Positions 22,871 to 33,354 of a stretch of 64,000 bases of DNA are shown here, piece after piece. The stretch covers positions 2,311,001-2,375,000 of the forward strand of contig JAITYX010000058.1 of NCBI GenBank assembly GCA_021018815.1. The letters run 5' to 3'. Source of the stretch: Talinum fruticosum. Its lineage: Eukaryota > Streptophyta > Magnoliopsida > Caryophyllales > Talinaceae. The notes beneath the pieces are model-generated. The model saw only the letters and a program-made list of their open reading frames with translations. It ran no database searches and had not been told where the DNA came from. Positions within the stretch are counted from its first letter, which is position 1. Every line of letters starts with the position of its first letter. A program made the position numbers and the translations under genes.

Positions 22871-23244
22871 ACCTAAAGCTCCCTTTTCTTATTGTTCAGT
22901 CCTTTTATTTTTCTTTTGCATTATCACACTTAATCTTGCATTATCTCATATTAGGTGTGTCCATTTGCATTAGCCAAATATAATCATCTTATATTAGGTG
23001 TGTCCATTTGCATTAGCCAAATAAAATCATCTCATATTAGGTGAGTTCATTTGCATTACCTAAAGCTCCCTTTTCTTATTGTTCAGTCCTTTTATTTTTC
23101 TTTTGCATTATCACATTTAATCTTGCATTATCTCATATTAGGTGTGTCCATTTGCATTAGCCAAATATAATCATCTTATATTAGGTGAGTTCATTTGCAT
23201 TAGCCAAATCATCTCATATTGGATAAGTCCATTTGCATTAGCGA
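22871..23244 (+). repeat. 187-bp segmental duplication in the copy C leader
   Basis: ACCTAAAGCTCCCTTTTCTT starts at 22871 and again at 23058. The intervening 187 bp, including a T-rich stretch and three tandem-repeat units, is repeated nearly unchanged; the second copy ends within the array. No other gypsy copy has this duplication. Confidence 0.85.
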
Positions 23245-23345
23245 AATGAAACCATCGCATATTAGGTAAGTCCATCTACATTAGCCAAATAAAATTATTT
23301 CATAATTAAGTCCATTTGCATTAGCCAAGAAAGAAAAATCCTTTC
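22940..23345 (+). repeat. Leader tandem repeat, copy C
   Basis: About eight units with the core TTTGCATTAGCCAAATA, then ATCTCATATTAGGTGAGTTC. It is expanded by the 187-bp duplication. Later units lose the GGTGAGT motif (ATAAGTCC, GGTAAGTCC). Confidence 0.85.
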
Positions 23346-23801
23346 ATATTAAGGTACATAAGTACATCATTATAATTTTGCATTTAGTCCAAAGTTCATC
23401 TCAAATAGGAAATGCATTATCATTTAGGAAGCATATTTTCTTTAAGGATCATGTGTCAATCAAATCATTTATTGTATCATCATTACATTCTTCATATCCC
23501 TCCAAATAAAAAACATCCTTAATCTCTTCTGGTCATGCGCTTAATTCCCTTCCTCCAAAAATGGTTTTCTCTCACATGGTCCTAACCTCACCATATGGGT
23601 TGTAGAATAGGGAAGTCTATGGCAATCGAGTATTGTCGGAATCCAAGCCCTAAAAGATTAGAACGTCTAGCCAAGGAGTCCAGGCACATCATCATTTCTT
23701 TGTACTCTGCGGTCTACAATAGTGCGACAAGCTTCGGTGCATACAACACCGTCATAATCCACTCCTTGTTCTAAGGCGGTTCCTAAAAGAGTTCCCTTCT
23801 A
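23346..23801 (+). other. Leader 3' part, gypsy copy C
   Basis: Non-coding, colinear with 19201-19635 and 54016-54500. It contains the conserved CTTAATCTCTTCTGGTC and CCCTTCCTCC blocks. Confidence 0.5.
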
Positions 23802-24621
23802 ATGGATCCTAATCTCGAACGAGTATCTTAGCCTCGGTATGCTTAATGAGAATATAACTAAGGTGAAAACCAGGTTAAGTGATAAGGAGGAACAGATATC
23901 TTCTATATCAAGAGATCTTAAGACCATTATAAGGGGTATGGAGGCTAGTTAGAGAGATGAGGAAGCTGAACGTAGGAAAAGGGAAGAGGTCGAAGAACCC
24001 GAGCGTGTGCAAAGGGAAATGGCTATGGTTATACCACCTCTACCCATCCAATCTTCTCCAAATAATCCTAATCATGAATCTCTTGAGGCTAAATCGAAAG
24101 CTGGGATTAATTCTCGTATAGATCGGATAGAATAGATATTGAGGGAGTCATCAAAGTTCAACAATCATTATTTCGATCATAAGGGATTCACTTCAATTCC
24201 TAAGGGTAAACTACCTCTTAAGCTTACCATGCCCGATATTAAGTTCAAAGGTTATGACAATCCCCATTATTACATACGCAACTTCTTGGGAGCAATGACT
24301 CTTAAGAACATTCCCGATGACACTTACCACATCATCTTGCCCTGGACGTTTGATACTAATGTCATGAAGTGGTATAATACGTCTAACCCACGCAAGGTTG
24401 CCAATTGGACAGATGTGTGCAAGGAGTTCCTCCATCAATACTCTTATAACACAGATTTACCTGTTACTCTTAGAGACTTGGAGTTAATCAAGGAACGTGA
24501 GAAGGAGAGCTTCACTGATTTTCTAACCAAATGGAGAGCAAAGGCAGCCCACATAGTTGACCAACCCTCCGAGAAATATCAAGTCCGCATTACTCGTGAA
24601 GAACTTTCAACCCAATTATAA
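23802..24621 (+). pseudogene. gag (capsid), gypsy copy C
   Basis: The best-preserved gag in the window. The 160-codon frame 24139-24621 covers the whole capsid core: HYFDHKGFTSIPKGKLPLKL, FLGAMTLKNIPDDTYHI, VMKWYNTSNPRKVANW, CKEFLHQYSYNTDLPVTLRD and FTDFLTKWRAKAAHIVDQ. Upstream the frame from 23834 reads LNENITKVKTRLSDKEEQIS and a Glu/Arg-rich stretch, with stops at 23950 and 24133. One frame change lies between the ATG at 23802 and that stretch. The stop at 24621 is an early end in a degenerate sequence; the family gag continues. Confidence 0.85.
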
Positions 24622-25060
24622 TAAGCACCTCAAATTCCTACCCGTGATGAACTTTTCTACTCCTAGAGATGTCTGGCTTACTCGATAGAAGAAGAGTTAT
24701 CCACCGCGACCACAAAAGTCACAACTGGATATAGAGGTAATTATCATTCCAAAGAGGAAAAACCTCGAATACTAAAAATGCTATCTGGGGTGCGAGATGT
24801 CAACACCCTCAACAGGTATACTGACTATACTCCTATGGATACTACCTATGCTTAAGTTGTTGACCATCTCTTGGAGAAAGGGAAGAAAGAGTTGCCACAT
24901 ATTAAAGCAAAATCGAAACCGCAAAACAGGTTAAGAATTGGGATGCGGGAAATTTTTCCAAATACCATCATGTGCGAGGACACGATGCTGAATTGTGTTT
25001 GACATTCAAGAACAAATTAGAACATATGTTTCAAAATGGCTAATTACCCCTGCTTAAGGC
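24622..25060 (+). pseudogene. gag C-terminus with CxYH-like knuckle, copy C
   Basis: Continues the gag core with the linker seen in B and D. At about 24952-25040 it encodes NFSKYHHVRGHDAELCLTFK, the Tat-type knuckle-like motif. The usual first Cys is Ser here (FSKYH). Stops and shifts occur. Confidence 0.65.
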
Positions 25061-25532
25061 TGCCTAAAAACCAAGTAATAATAAAAACCCATTTAGCGGC
25101 ACCTTAGCCATCTTTACTCGAACCCACACCAGGTAAGTGGGATCCTTCTATCTTTATTCGAGATGTTAGTGAGTCACAACTACTTGTTAATCTACTGTCA
25201 TTAGATTCGAAGCACGAGGGCTGTGGATAAATGATGAAAAATATGTTTACGAAATGAGAGATAATTACAACAATAGTCACGACTTTTGGGGCACACCACC
25301 CTTTTGAAAAAGTCTTTGGGGAAACACCAAGAGCCCCGTTATTCAGACTTCTTACTAGATTAGCACAACACAACATGCCCTTGGGTCCACAACAGACTCG
25401 GGAAAAAAAACCTCAAGCTGCAAAGGAAGAAGACCTAATCCTTAAACAACTCCGAAATTAAAAGTCGACATTTCTATCCGGCAATTAATATCTACTTTGT
25501 TGAAACATAGACAAGATTTAATCGATGCACTC
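25061..25532 (+). other. Degenerate gag-protease spacer, copy C
   Basis: Non-coding remnant colinear with 5991-6430 and 55640-56030. It ends at the copia 1 target site ACTAA. Confidence 0.5.
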
Positions 25533-25537
25533 ACTAA

Positions 25538-27075
25538 TGAAGGTTTGCTCGGGGAGAGTCCGAGTCACCCTAGAGGGGGGTGAATAGGGTGATGGAAAAA
25601 TCTTTGCGAAAACACACACTTTTGTGCGAGAAAAGTGACCAAGACAGAATCCGAGTCTAAACACGGGGTCGAAAAGATTGGACTCGAAAGCGGTGAATCG
25701 GAAGAAGCGGGAGCACTAAAGCTATCCGAGTCTAGAATGAACTCGAAAGAGAACACGAAATATTTACGTGGAAACCCTCCCGGGGCGAGAAAACCACGGC
25801 CCGTGTCAATCCAGACACGAAGTCAAATCCACTATTTTGAGTCCACAAAATACCGTGAACTTGATGGAACCCGAGTTGCTCCCTTAGACAACTCTATACT
25901 GATTTTCCTAGACTCGAAGTTACCTTATCCGATCTAGTACTTCCTAGCTGAGATAACCCTTACAGCCGGGGACAACTAAGCTGAGTTAACCTTTACAGCT
26001 TAGTCAAGGGACCTTACAAAGAATGTAAGAAGTGTTTGTAACGAAGTACAAGACCTTACAACTCGAAAGTAATGAATTACGAGTGGGAGTTGTAAGTTGA
26101 AGATTGAGAGTAAAAATACAATAACTTTGAACAAGTAAGTGTATAGACAATATGTTCTGCTATCTTCAAGTCTTGTGAAGTGGCTTCTTCTTATAGATAA
26201 GACCGAGCGAGTAGCCGTTATTTCCATCTGCTGACCGAGAGTCCTCTCGTGACCGTTGAGAAAGGCTTTACGAGTCACTCGAAAGTATCCGTTGAAATAT
26301 GAACGTTGGACAACGGTTTAACTCTCTTGGAAGTCCCAAAACCATCGGTTGTGTCTTGAAAACTGAGGTGAAAACCACTTGTTAGGCTCTGCGTTCCAGT
26401 TTTCCGGATATTGAAGCGCAGCGACTTCGACACAATCTTACGAGACTAAAGCGGGGAAGGTGAAAAGCCATATCTGCTTGGTGATTTGACGTTCGAAGCC
26501 GGCTACTTTTGTAGTTTTGAAAAGATATCCTCGATTGAATAACCTACAAAAGTAAAACAACTTTGGTTCTCAAAGTATAAAATACTTTGGTCCAAGGTTA
26601 GACACGAGATAACAAAATAATCTTGAGAAATTACGCAATTGATTATCCGAGTCGAAAGGAAATGGAAAATTCCGAGTCTAATATCCATGATACTCAGAAT
26701 TCCATATGACTTAGTCTTAAGAAAAGAAACACGTTCTACAGACAAATATCAAAGTGAGAAAGAACTTGATATAGACTAAGCATGAAATGAACTATGAATG
26801 CTGACTATACAAACGATAGAGTAAATAATCACAAGTCGATTCCGAGTGAGAAAGGACTCGGAATAAAGAACGACTTTTCCGAGTCGCTAACTAAAAACGA
26901 TTAAAGAGATATGTGAATGCCGAATCGCATAGGAAGGATACTATTTAATTCAAGTATGTTTCTAAGACACCACGAGAGAATGCCTTGGAATCAAAACTCT
27001 ATATGAATGACATCGTTATACCCGATTCCTTTTGCATGACTCGAGAAAGATATAGAGCGATGTATCGAGTCTTCA
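25538..27075 (-). repeat. 3' LTR of copia 1 (left on + strand)
   Basis: 1538 bp, TGAAGGTTTGCTC to GAGTCTTCA; on the element strand TGAAGACTCG...GAGCAAACCTTCA. The TATA-like TATAAGAAG (- strand) is at 26187-26195. CNGTTR motifs lie at about 26215-26355. Compared with the 5' LTR it has 37 extra bases near 26058-26094. Confidence 0.92.
26213..26372 (-). promoter_or_regulatory. MYB-type motif cluster upstream of the LTR TATA box
   Basis: Within 160 bp, + strand: CCGTTA, CCGTTG, CCGTTG, CAACGG (complement of CCGTTG) and CGGTTG. All fit the plant MYB core CNGTTR. On the element strand they lie 20-180 bp upstream of the TATA box. Corresponding clusters exist in every copia LTR in the window that reaches this region. 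Confidence 0.45.
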
Positions 27076-27089
27076 ATCTCCCCTTTTTG
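27076..27089 (-). other. Polypurine tract of copia 1
   Basis: On the - strand TCAAAAAGGGGAGAT precedes the 3' LTR. The same tract is next to the LTRs at 39293 and 46915. Confidence 0.8.
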
Positions 27090-27484
27090 ATGAAAGGCAT
27101 TCCAAACTTAAACAGAAACTTTGTTAGAAGAAAATAGATTGATTCTGAGTAGTTTGATAAAAGGATAAGGCATATTGAATAGATCGAGTGATGTACAATA
27201 TATCGAGCAAGATAAAGTATGCTTTAACTCATTAACTCGGAAAAGAAAGAACTCGAAATAATGAAATGCATTAATCCATTAAAAATTTACAAGGGCAGTA
27301 AAAACTCCCCTAAACAAGACAACCAGTTTCGACTACATTTTCTCCCCCTTGCCTTTCAGCAAAAACAAGAACCAAAAAGAAAGGAGAAAAGAACAAGTAA
27401 TACACATAAGTTGTCCGGACAAAAGAAAACTTTGAAGCGAAATTCGGAGACACCGAGGAATCGTGACTCGGTGCATGGCTCCAA

Positions 27485-29074
27485 CTAGGAAGGTGGGGAT
27501 TTCGAGTAGAAGCGGAGGTTCGCCGGCGCTGATAAGACCTTGACGATGTGCTTGAACGCAGCGAAGGGAGAACCGGAATAGTTCGCAGGGGCTCGGCTCG
27601 AGGGGCTGACCCGGAGATAGTGGATCGAGAGGTTCTTCCCTTGGGACCTCGGGGCTGGAGGGGCTGCTCCGGCCGACTCGCTGGAGGAGCGAGATCTTCG
27701 ACCCACTCGAGGCTGTCGTCCGAGCTGAGTACTGACAATTTGAGCTTGGGGAGCAGTAGCCACGACCTCTTCTTCCCTTTGCTCGGAAGGGCCTACTTCA
27801 GCCGCGGGTTCCTCGGCGTCCTCCGCTGCATCCGTAGCTTCTTCCTCCGCTTCCTCGGCTTCCTCGCTCTCCGAGGAGGTCGGGCTGGGCTGGAAGACGC
27901 CTCGGATGGGTCCGAGTCATCCGGGTCCTGAGCCGCCTTGGACCGTCGCTCTCCGAGGAGCTCGGCCGGCTCCTTCGCTCTTTAACCAACTCTCTCATCT
28001 CAAGAACGAGAGCTGCTTGCTCTCGGATTTGGGACTCGACCACTCTTTTGGTTGATGGTCGGACCACGAAGAACAGACTTGAAACCCCGAGCATGTCTCC
28101 GAAGTCGGAGGACACAGAGGTGATCTTGTCCATGAAGACGAGGAGACAAGAGGGCGGAGAGAGTTTTGGAAGCACCGGAGGTGGAGGCACCACCAGGTGA
28201 AGAGGGAAGAGAAAGAGGGGTGGATTTCGAGTCCGAGGTGGAGAAGGAGGCCTCGGCTCCGAGTTGTGAACCCGGACACCGGGGTTAGTTTCCTGGTATC
28301 CGTACCCTGGAGTTCCTTCTTGCCGACCACAATGGCCGCCTCGGACACCGCGTTAGGGTCGGAGGGAAGAGGAACTTGGAATTGTTTGAATACAAGGGTG
28401 AGAAGAGCATCGAAAGGATGGGAGGTGTTCTTCTTGCTCTGGAGTTGAGCTGGCACAGCGGCCATTTGCTCAATGATGGAGGGGAAGAGGTCGACTTCGT
28501 ATCCCTCCGGGATATCGAAGAGGGCTTTGAGGTGCTTGGAGTTGGGGTTCTCCTTGCTAGAATGCTTTGTGAGAAGAATGTTCTCATCGGCAGGAAACAC
28601 GAAGTCCGGCTTCGACTTCAACCGACTCACGAAAAGTTCTTTCCGGACCTAGGGAATTCTTTAGCATACTTTTCAAAGAAGTCGTCGGCGACTTCGAGTG
28701 AAGGGGATAGGGTTGCTGTTCAAGAAGAGAGAAGAGACTTTGAACAGACGGTGAAGGAGGGAGGTGTTGATACTGAACAGTAATGTTACGAACCCGAGAG
28801 GTTAGAACATTTTCGGAGTGGGTGAGATGAGTATAAAACTCGAAACAAGTTCAGGATAGATGAACTCGCTGAAGCATAAGAAAGGGTAGACTCCGGTGGT
28901 TTGGATATTGGACAACCAGGAGAATTTGGTTGTTGGGAAGAACTTGTCGTCCAGCAGCAAGATGCTTCGGGTGACAACGGGTTTGGAAGGGGTTGAGCTA
29001 TCCGGCTTGTTGGTGCGAGGCTTCTTTGAGGATGAAGAAACCTGAAAGTCGGGATGGTTTCCTCTTTTAGGCAT
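27485..29074 (-). pseudogene. Envelope-position ORF of copia 1
   Basis: An ORF of about 530 codons between pol and the PPT, on the element strand, from ATG 29074 to stop 27485, with several frame changes. The start MPKRGNHPDF was chosen because it is kept in copia 4 (62732) and its ATG is kept in copies 2 and 3. In order: basic patch KKPR; SILLLDDKFFPTTKFSWL; FLCFSEFIYPELVSSF; a middle block with NSKHLKALFDIPEGYEVDLF; a proline/serine-rich segment; a coiled-coil-like QAALVLEMRELVKERR; and a charged tail. I see no signal peptide or clear membrane segment. SIRE elements carry an envelope-like ORF here, but this one looks more like a soluble plant transposon-associated protein (YPELVxxFY motif). 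Function unknown. Confidence 0.65.
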
Positions 29075-29318
29075 GGTGAGAGATGAAAATAAGAAACTTT
29101 TCGAGAGAAAAGGAAAGAGAAGGAGGTGTAGAAGAGAAGAAAACGAAAATGGTAGAAGAAAGAGAGATGAGCGAGTTGAAAACTTACGAAAGAGAGAGAG
29201 AGCTTCTTCGACGTCCGCGGACGATCGGGGAACACTATTCACGTAGTATGCTTCCGCGAGAGGGTTTCGTTTGAGAGGGAAGGAGTTTTAGAATACCGAG
29301 ATGAAGACGGATAGTCAT

Positions 29319-29326
29319 TATTTATA
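29319..29326 (-). promoter_or_regulatory. TATA box upstream of the envelope-position ORF, copia 1
   Basis: CTATAAATAATG on the - strand, about 245 bp upstream of the MPKRG start, followed by a CT-rich (TCTCTC) leader. It lies in the 390-bp intergenic stretch after the pol stop. The same box is in copies 3 and 4 and is decayed in copy 2. Confidence 0.5.
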
Positions 29327-29711
29327 GAGAGTACGCGCGCCCGTTCACTATCCGTTAAGTAACTCCGTTCGACTCAGCCCGTCCATCGATAATTAATGCC
29401 GGTGTGACAGTTCTTCTTCAACGGTTGAGATATCGGTGGTTTAAAATCTGCGGTTAAGATCTGATCGCAGCGCTCGAGAAAGAGAGAAAACGGGTTTTGA
29501 AATTATAATCCGAAACTCTCCATTGTTCTAGAGATAGCTTGAGAAAATTTGATGTCCAAATTTCTCTTACGTCCGAGTTTGACTCGGAAAAGTTTCGAGT
29601 GACTCGAAACACGAAATAACTATCAGCCCGAGTATCACGTGATCAATCGAACGATGGTTATTAACAATGAAAGCACAAGGCATAGAATTATTCACGACTC
29701 ATAACACAAAA
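29327..29711 (-). other. Intergenic region between pol and the extra ORF, copia 1
   Basis: Non-coding. It contains CCGTTA, AACGGTTG and CGGTTA motifs like those in the LTR and a purine-rich GAGAAAGAGAGAAAA stretch. Probably the promoter of the extra ORF. Confidence 0.45.
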
Positions 29712-30400
29712 CTAAGCATTTAACATACCAAGCTCATTCCGAATAAAACAGAATTTATCTTCACCAAGAGGCTTAGTAAAGATATCGGCTAATTGAAGAT
29801 TAGTAGGAATGAACTCAAGTGTAATATCACCCTTTTCCGAGTGATCACGTAAGAAGTGATACCGACTTCAATATGCTTTGTTTTTGAGTGCTTGGACAGG
29901 ATTCTTAGTGATACTGATTGCGCTTTGATTATCACACTTGATTGGGACTGAGTTGAGAGATAGTCCAAGGTCCTTCAAGTGTTGTTTTATCCGAGAGAAT
30001 CCGAGCGCAACAAGCTCCAGCGGCAATATATTCAGCTTACTGCGAGTTGATAGAGCTACTAAGTTTTGCTTCTTTGAGTGCCGAGGATACTAGGGATTGA
30101 CCTAGAAATTGGCAAGCTCCGGATGTGCTCTTTCGATCAACTTTGTATCCTGCATAGTCTGCGTCCGAGTACCCGGTCGAGTCGGTTACGAGTCTCCGGA
30201 GTACCATAGTCCTAGATTCCGAGTGCTCGCAAGATATCCGAATATTCTCTTCACCGCGAGTGAGATGTGATTCTTTTGGATTAGCTTGAAATCGTGCACA
30301 TAAGCAAACACCGAACATTATATCCGGTATGCTTGAAGTAAGATATAGCGGTGATCCAATCATACCCCGACAGAGTTTCGATCTCTTGCTTTACCTGTCT
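29712..30400 (-). pseudogene. RNase H, copia 1
   Basis: C-terminal pol domain. The frame 30363-30037 includes GYSDADYAGYKVDRKSTSGA (conserved copia RNase H core). After a frame change the end reads FTKPLGEDKFCFIRNELGML and stops with TAG at 29714-29712, the pol terminus. Catalytic D in SDADYAG is present. Frame breaks at about 30200 and 30030. Confidence 0.85.
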
Positions 30401-31386
30401 CATCCGAGTCGAGCTTTATCTCTGCTGCTCATAGGAGTAGATGCGTGCTTTGCATCTTGAAGCTTATATTTCTTCAGCGAGTTCCTTGGTGTATTTTGAT
30501 TGATGAACAAAGATTCCATTTTTGTCTTGTTTGATTTGCAATCCAAGGAAGAAGTTGAGTTCTCCCATCATACTCATTTGGAACTCTTGACTCATCAACT
30601 CGAGAAAATTCTCAGCACGTGAAATTCATTAGTAGCACCGAAAATAATATCATCAACATATACTTGAACAATGAGAAAATCTTTCCCTTTGGTCTTTATG
30701 AATAAAGTCTTGTCGATCCGACCTCTTTTAAAATTATTTTGAACCAGGAAGTCTGCTCGAGTCTTTCATACCAAGCTCTAAGGGCTTGCTTAAGACCATA
30801 GAGAGCCTTTTGAAGTTTGAAAACATGATTTCAAAATTCTGAGTTTTCAAAACCAGGAGGTCTGCTCGACATAGACCTCTTCTTCAATAAAACCATTGAG
30901 AAAGGCACACTTAACATCCATTTGATATAATTTAATATGCATGCAGGATGCAAATGCCAACAGATATTCTAATGGCTTCAATTCTAGCTCATTGGGGCAA
31001 AGGTTTCCCCACAATCAATGCCTTCTTCTTGATTGTAACCTTGAGCTACAAGTCTAGCTTTGTTTCGACAACTATTCCACCCTCATCCAGTTTGTTTTTG
31101 AAAACCCATTTGGTTCCTATAACTGGGTGGTCGGAAGGTCGGTTGGTCGAGTCCGGACTTGGTTTCTTTCAAATTGATTCAGCTCTTCTTGCATGGCCTC
31201 TACCCATTCGGGTTCATTAAGAGCTTCTAGTGCATTTTTGGGTTCAGTTAGTGAAATGAATGCAGTGAATGCACATAGATTATAAAGAGAAGAACGAGCT
31301 CTTACCCCACTTGTTGATATCGAAATTATGTTTTCTTGGGGATGACTGGAAGTAAATTTGAACGCTTTACCAGTTCTTTGATTCAC
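30401..31386 (-). pseudogene. Reverse transcriptase, copia 1
   Basis: Copia RT. The N-terminal part (31386-31117) has NALEALNEPEWVEAMQEELN. 31100-30860 reads the [20 protein letters not shown] region. The catalytic VYVDDIIF lies at about 30668-30640. Frameshifts, several at CAG-type sites, break it up; the domains themselves are otherwise well conserved. In copia 3 the equivalent [20 protein letters not shown] is open. Confidence 0.8.
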
Positions 31387-32478
31387 CAGTGTCCGTGGGC
31401 TGAATAGCTTGATCTTCGAAGCTTGTTACGAGTGATCGGCTCCATTGACTTGCTCGCTCCGAGCGACTTCTTGAGTTGTTTCATTCCGAACTTCCTCGTT
31501 ACGAGTGATCTCCTTCGAGTCTTTGAAAGCTCATCTTCATCATCATCATCATCCTTTCGAGCTTCGGTTCGAGTATGAAGATTCACTTGGTTTTTCCTGT
31601 TCAAGCTCATCAAACACTACGTGGATACTTTCTTCCACTTTGTTAGTTCTCTTGTTGAAGATACGGTAAGCTTTGCTATGAGAAGAGTAACCTAGAAAAA
31701 TTCCTTCGTCCGACCGAGCATCAAACTTGGTCGGATGATCCTTACCATTGTTGTGGACAAAGCACTTACATCCAAAAGGTCCGAAATAGGAAATGTTTGG
31801 CTTCCTCCCTTTGTAGAGTTCATAAGGTGTTTTCTTCGAGAATGGGTCCGATGAGGCATCGATTGAGAGTGTAGTTGGCTGTGTTTCTCGCCTCGCCCGA
31901 GAAATAGTAAGGCAAGTTGTGTTCAATCATCATTGTCCTTGCTATTTCTTCAAGGGTTCTGTTCTTTCTCTCAACTACTCCATTCCGTTGAGGAGTTCAG
32001 GTGCTTGAGAAGTTGTGAGAAATTCCATTCTTGTCACAAAACTACGAGAATTCGAGTAATCGAACTCCCTTCCATGGTCGGTTCGAATCTTTTGAATCTG
32101 AGTCCGGGAATCCACTTGAATCTTTCTACGAGCTTACTGAATTCCTAGAAGGCTTCATTCTTATGCTTGAGAAAACACACCCAGGTAAATCTTGAAAAAT
32201 CATCAATGATAACAAGAATGTAAGATTTACCTCCGAGACTCTTTACGAGAATTTCGCCACATAGATCCATATGCAGTAATTCAAGCACGTTGGATGTGGA
32301 AGCTGTCTTCAGAGATTTGAATGAAGATCCGACTTGTTTCCCTCCGGTGCATGCTTCACATACTTTATCCTTCTCAAACATACGAGTTAGGTAATCCTCT
32401 AACTAGATGATGAGATGCAAGTTTTTGATAGTATGCATGCTAATATGACCTAATCTACGATGCCAAGTCCAAGAATCA
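31387..32478 (-). pseudogene. Integrase, copia 1
   Basis: Order on the - strand: zinc domain WHRRLGHISMHTIKNL and VCEACTGGKQVGSSF (32475-32330); core with LLHMDLCGE and VIIDDFSRFTWVCFLKH (first Asp, to 32145); IRTDHGREFDYSNS (second Asp, about 32075); the Glu motif NGVVE-like at about 31975, frameshifted; then KTPYELYKGRKPNISYF, CKCFVHNN, DEGIFLGYSSHSKAYRIFNK and VEESIHVVFDE (31926-31620), a SIRE-typical C-terminal block. Broken at about 32110 and 31930. Confidence 0.85.
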
Positions 32479-33354
32479 TCTTGAAGAGATGCTTTTAAAC
32501 AGGATAAAATGTAGCACTTGGATTGATGTAAGTATTACCTCTTGTCCTTTGTCACAAAGCTGGGAGATGCTAAGTAAGTTGTACTTGGGTCGAGAAAGAG
32601 GGATGATGTAAGTATTACCCGATCTCTTACCCGAAAGTTTTATCTCTTTGGTGATCTCATCCGTGATGTAGCACTTGGATTGAGTGAATTTTACCTCTTG
32701 TCCTTTGTCACAAAGCTGGGAGATGCTAAGTAAGTTGTACTTTAGTCCTTTGACAAGGTAGACTGGGCTCACCAGACTGTTTCCATTACCAATCTTCCCA
32801 ATGCCCACTATCTTGCCCTTGCTTGTCATCACCAAAGGTCACCTTTCCTCCTTTATATGATTCCAACTTAGAAAAGAGTCCTTGGTCACCTGTCATATGT
32901 CGTGAGCATCCACTGTCCAGGTACCAATGTCCTTTGATCTTTTCGAGTGACCTGCAAAACAAAGATAATCTAACCCTTCTCACTTCCTCTAACGAACCCA
33001 GTAACATTTCTTACTTGTGGTCCTTTTACGAGGAAGAAGGTGCTTCGGAACCCAGATTTGAATGACTTTGGGTTTAGTTTGATTCCGAGTCTTCTTCTTC
33101 TCAAGGAACTGAGTCCGTGTCTCTTTCCTTTTAAAAGCCTTTCCTTTTGAAACAGGAGAAAATGGTTTCCTTTTGTAAATAGGTCCGGGTTTAGTCCTCC
33201 TTTCATTTTTGTGAATGGGACCATGCTCGACCTTTTTGAACTTAACAGTTCTGGAATCCTTTTTGAACAAATCCGAGTAAGAATTAGATTCTTCCTCCTT
33301 GTTGAAACCAAGACCTTCTTTTCTAAAAGAGACACATTGTGAACCTAAGAGCAT
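32479..33354 (-). pseudogene. Protease and gag-pol linker, copia 1
   Basis: The aspartic protease core WYLDSGCSRHMTGDQGLF contains the DSG active site at about 32925-32915. Upstream is a Lys/Arg-rich linker (33354-32970) with KKEHGP- and FKRKETRTQFLEKKK-like repeats, also found in copia 2 (45316-45125). Downstream, LVSPVYLVKGLKYNLLSISQ is followed by a second copy of KYNLLSISQLCDKGQEV caused by a local duplication (32508-32587 versus 32666-32749). Confidence 0.8.

Noticed and set aside
27548..28783. Long + strand ORFs of 127, 83 and 135 codons in a GC-richer stretch
   Set aside because: They lie opposite the envelope-position ORF, which is homologous in four copies on the - strand; the + frames are not conserved as proteins.
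30948..31220. 90-codon + strand ORF
   Set aside because: Reverse reading of copia 1 RT, whose frames are recognisable on the - strand.
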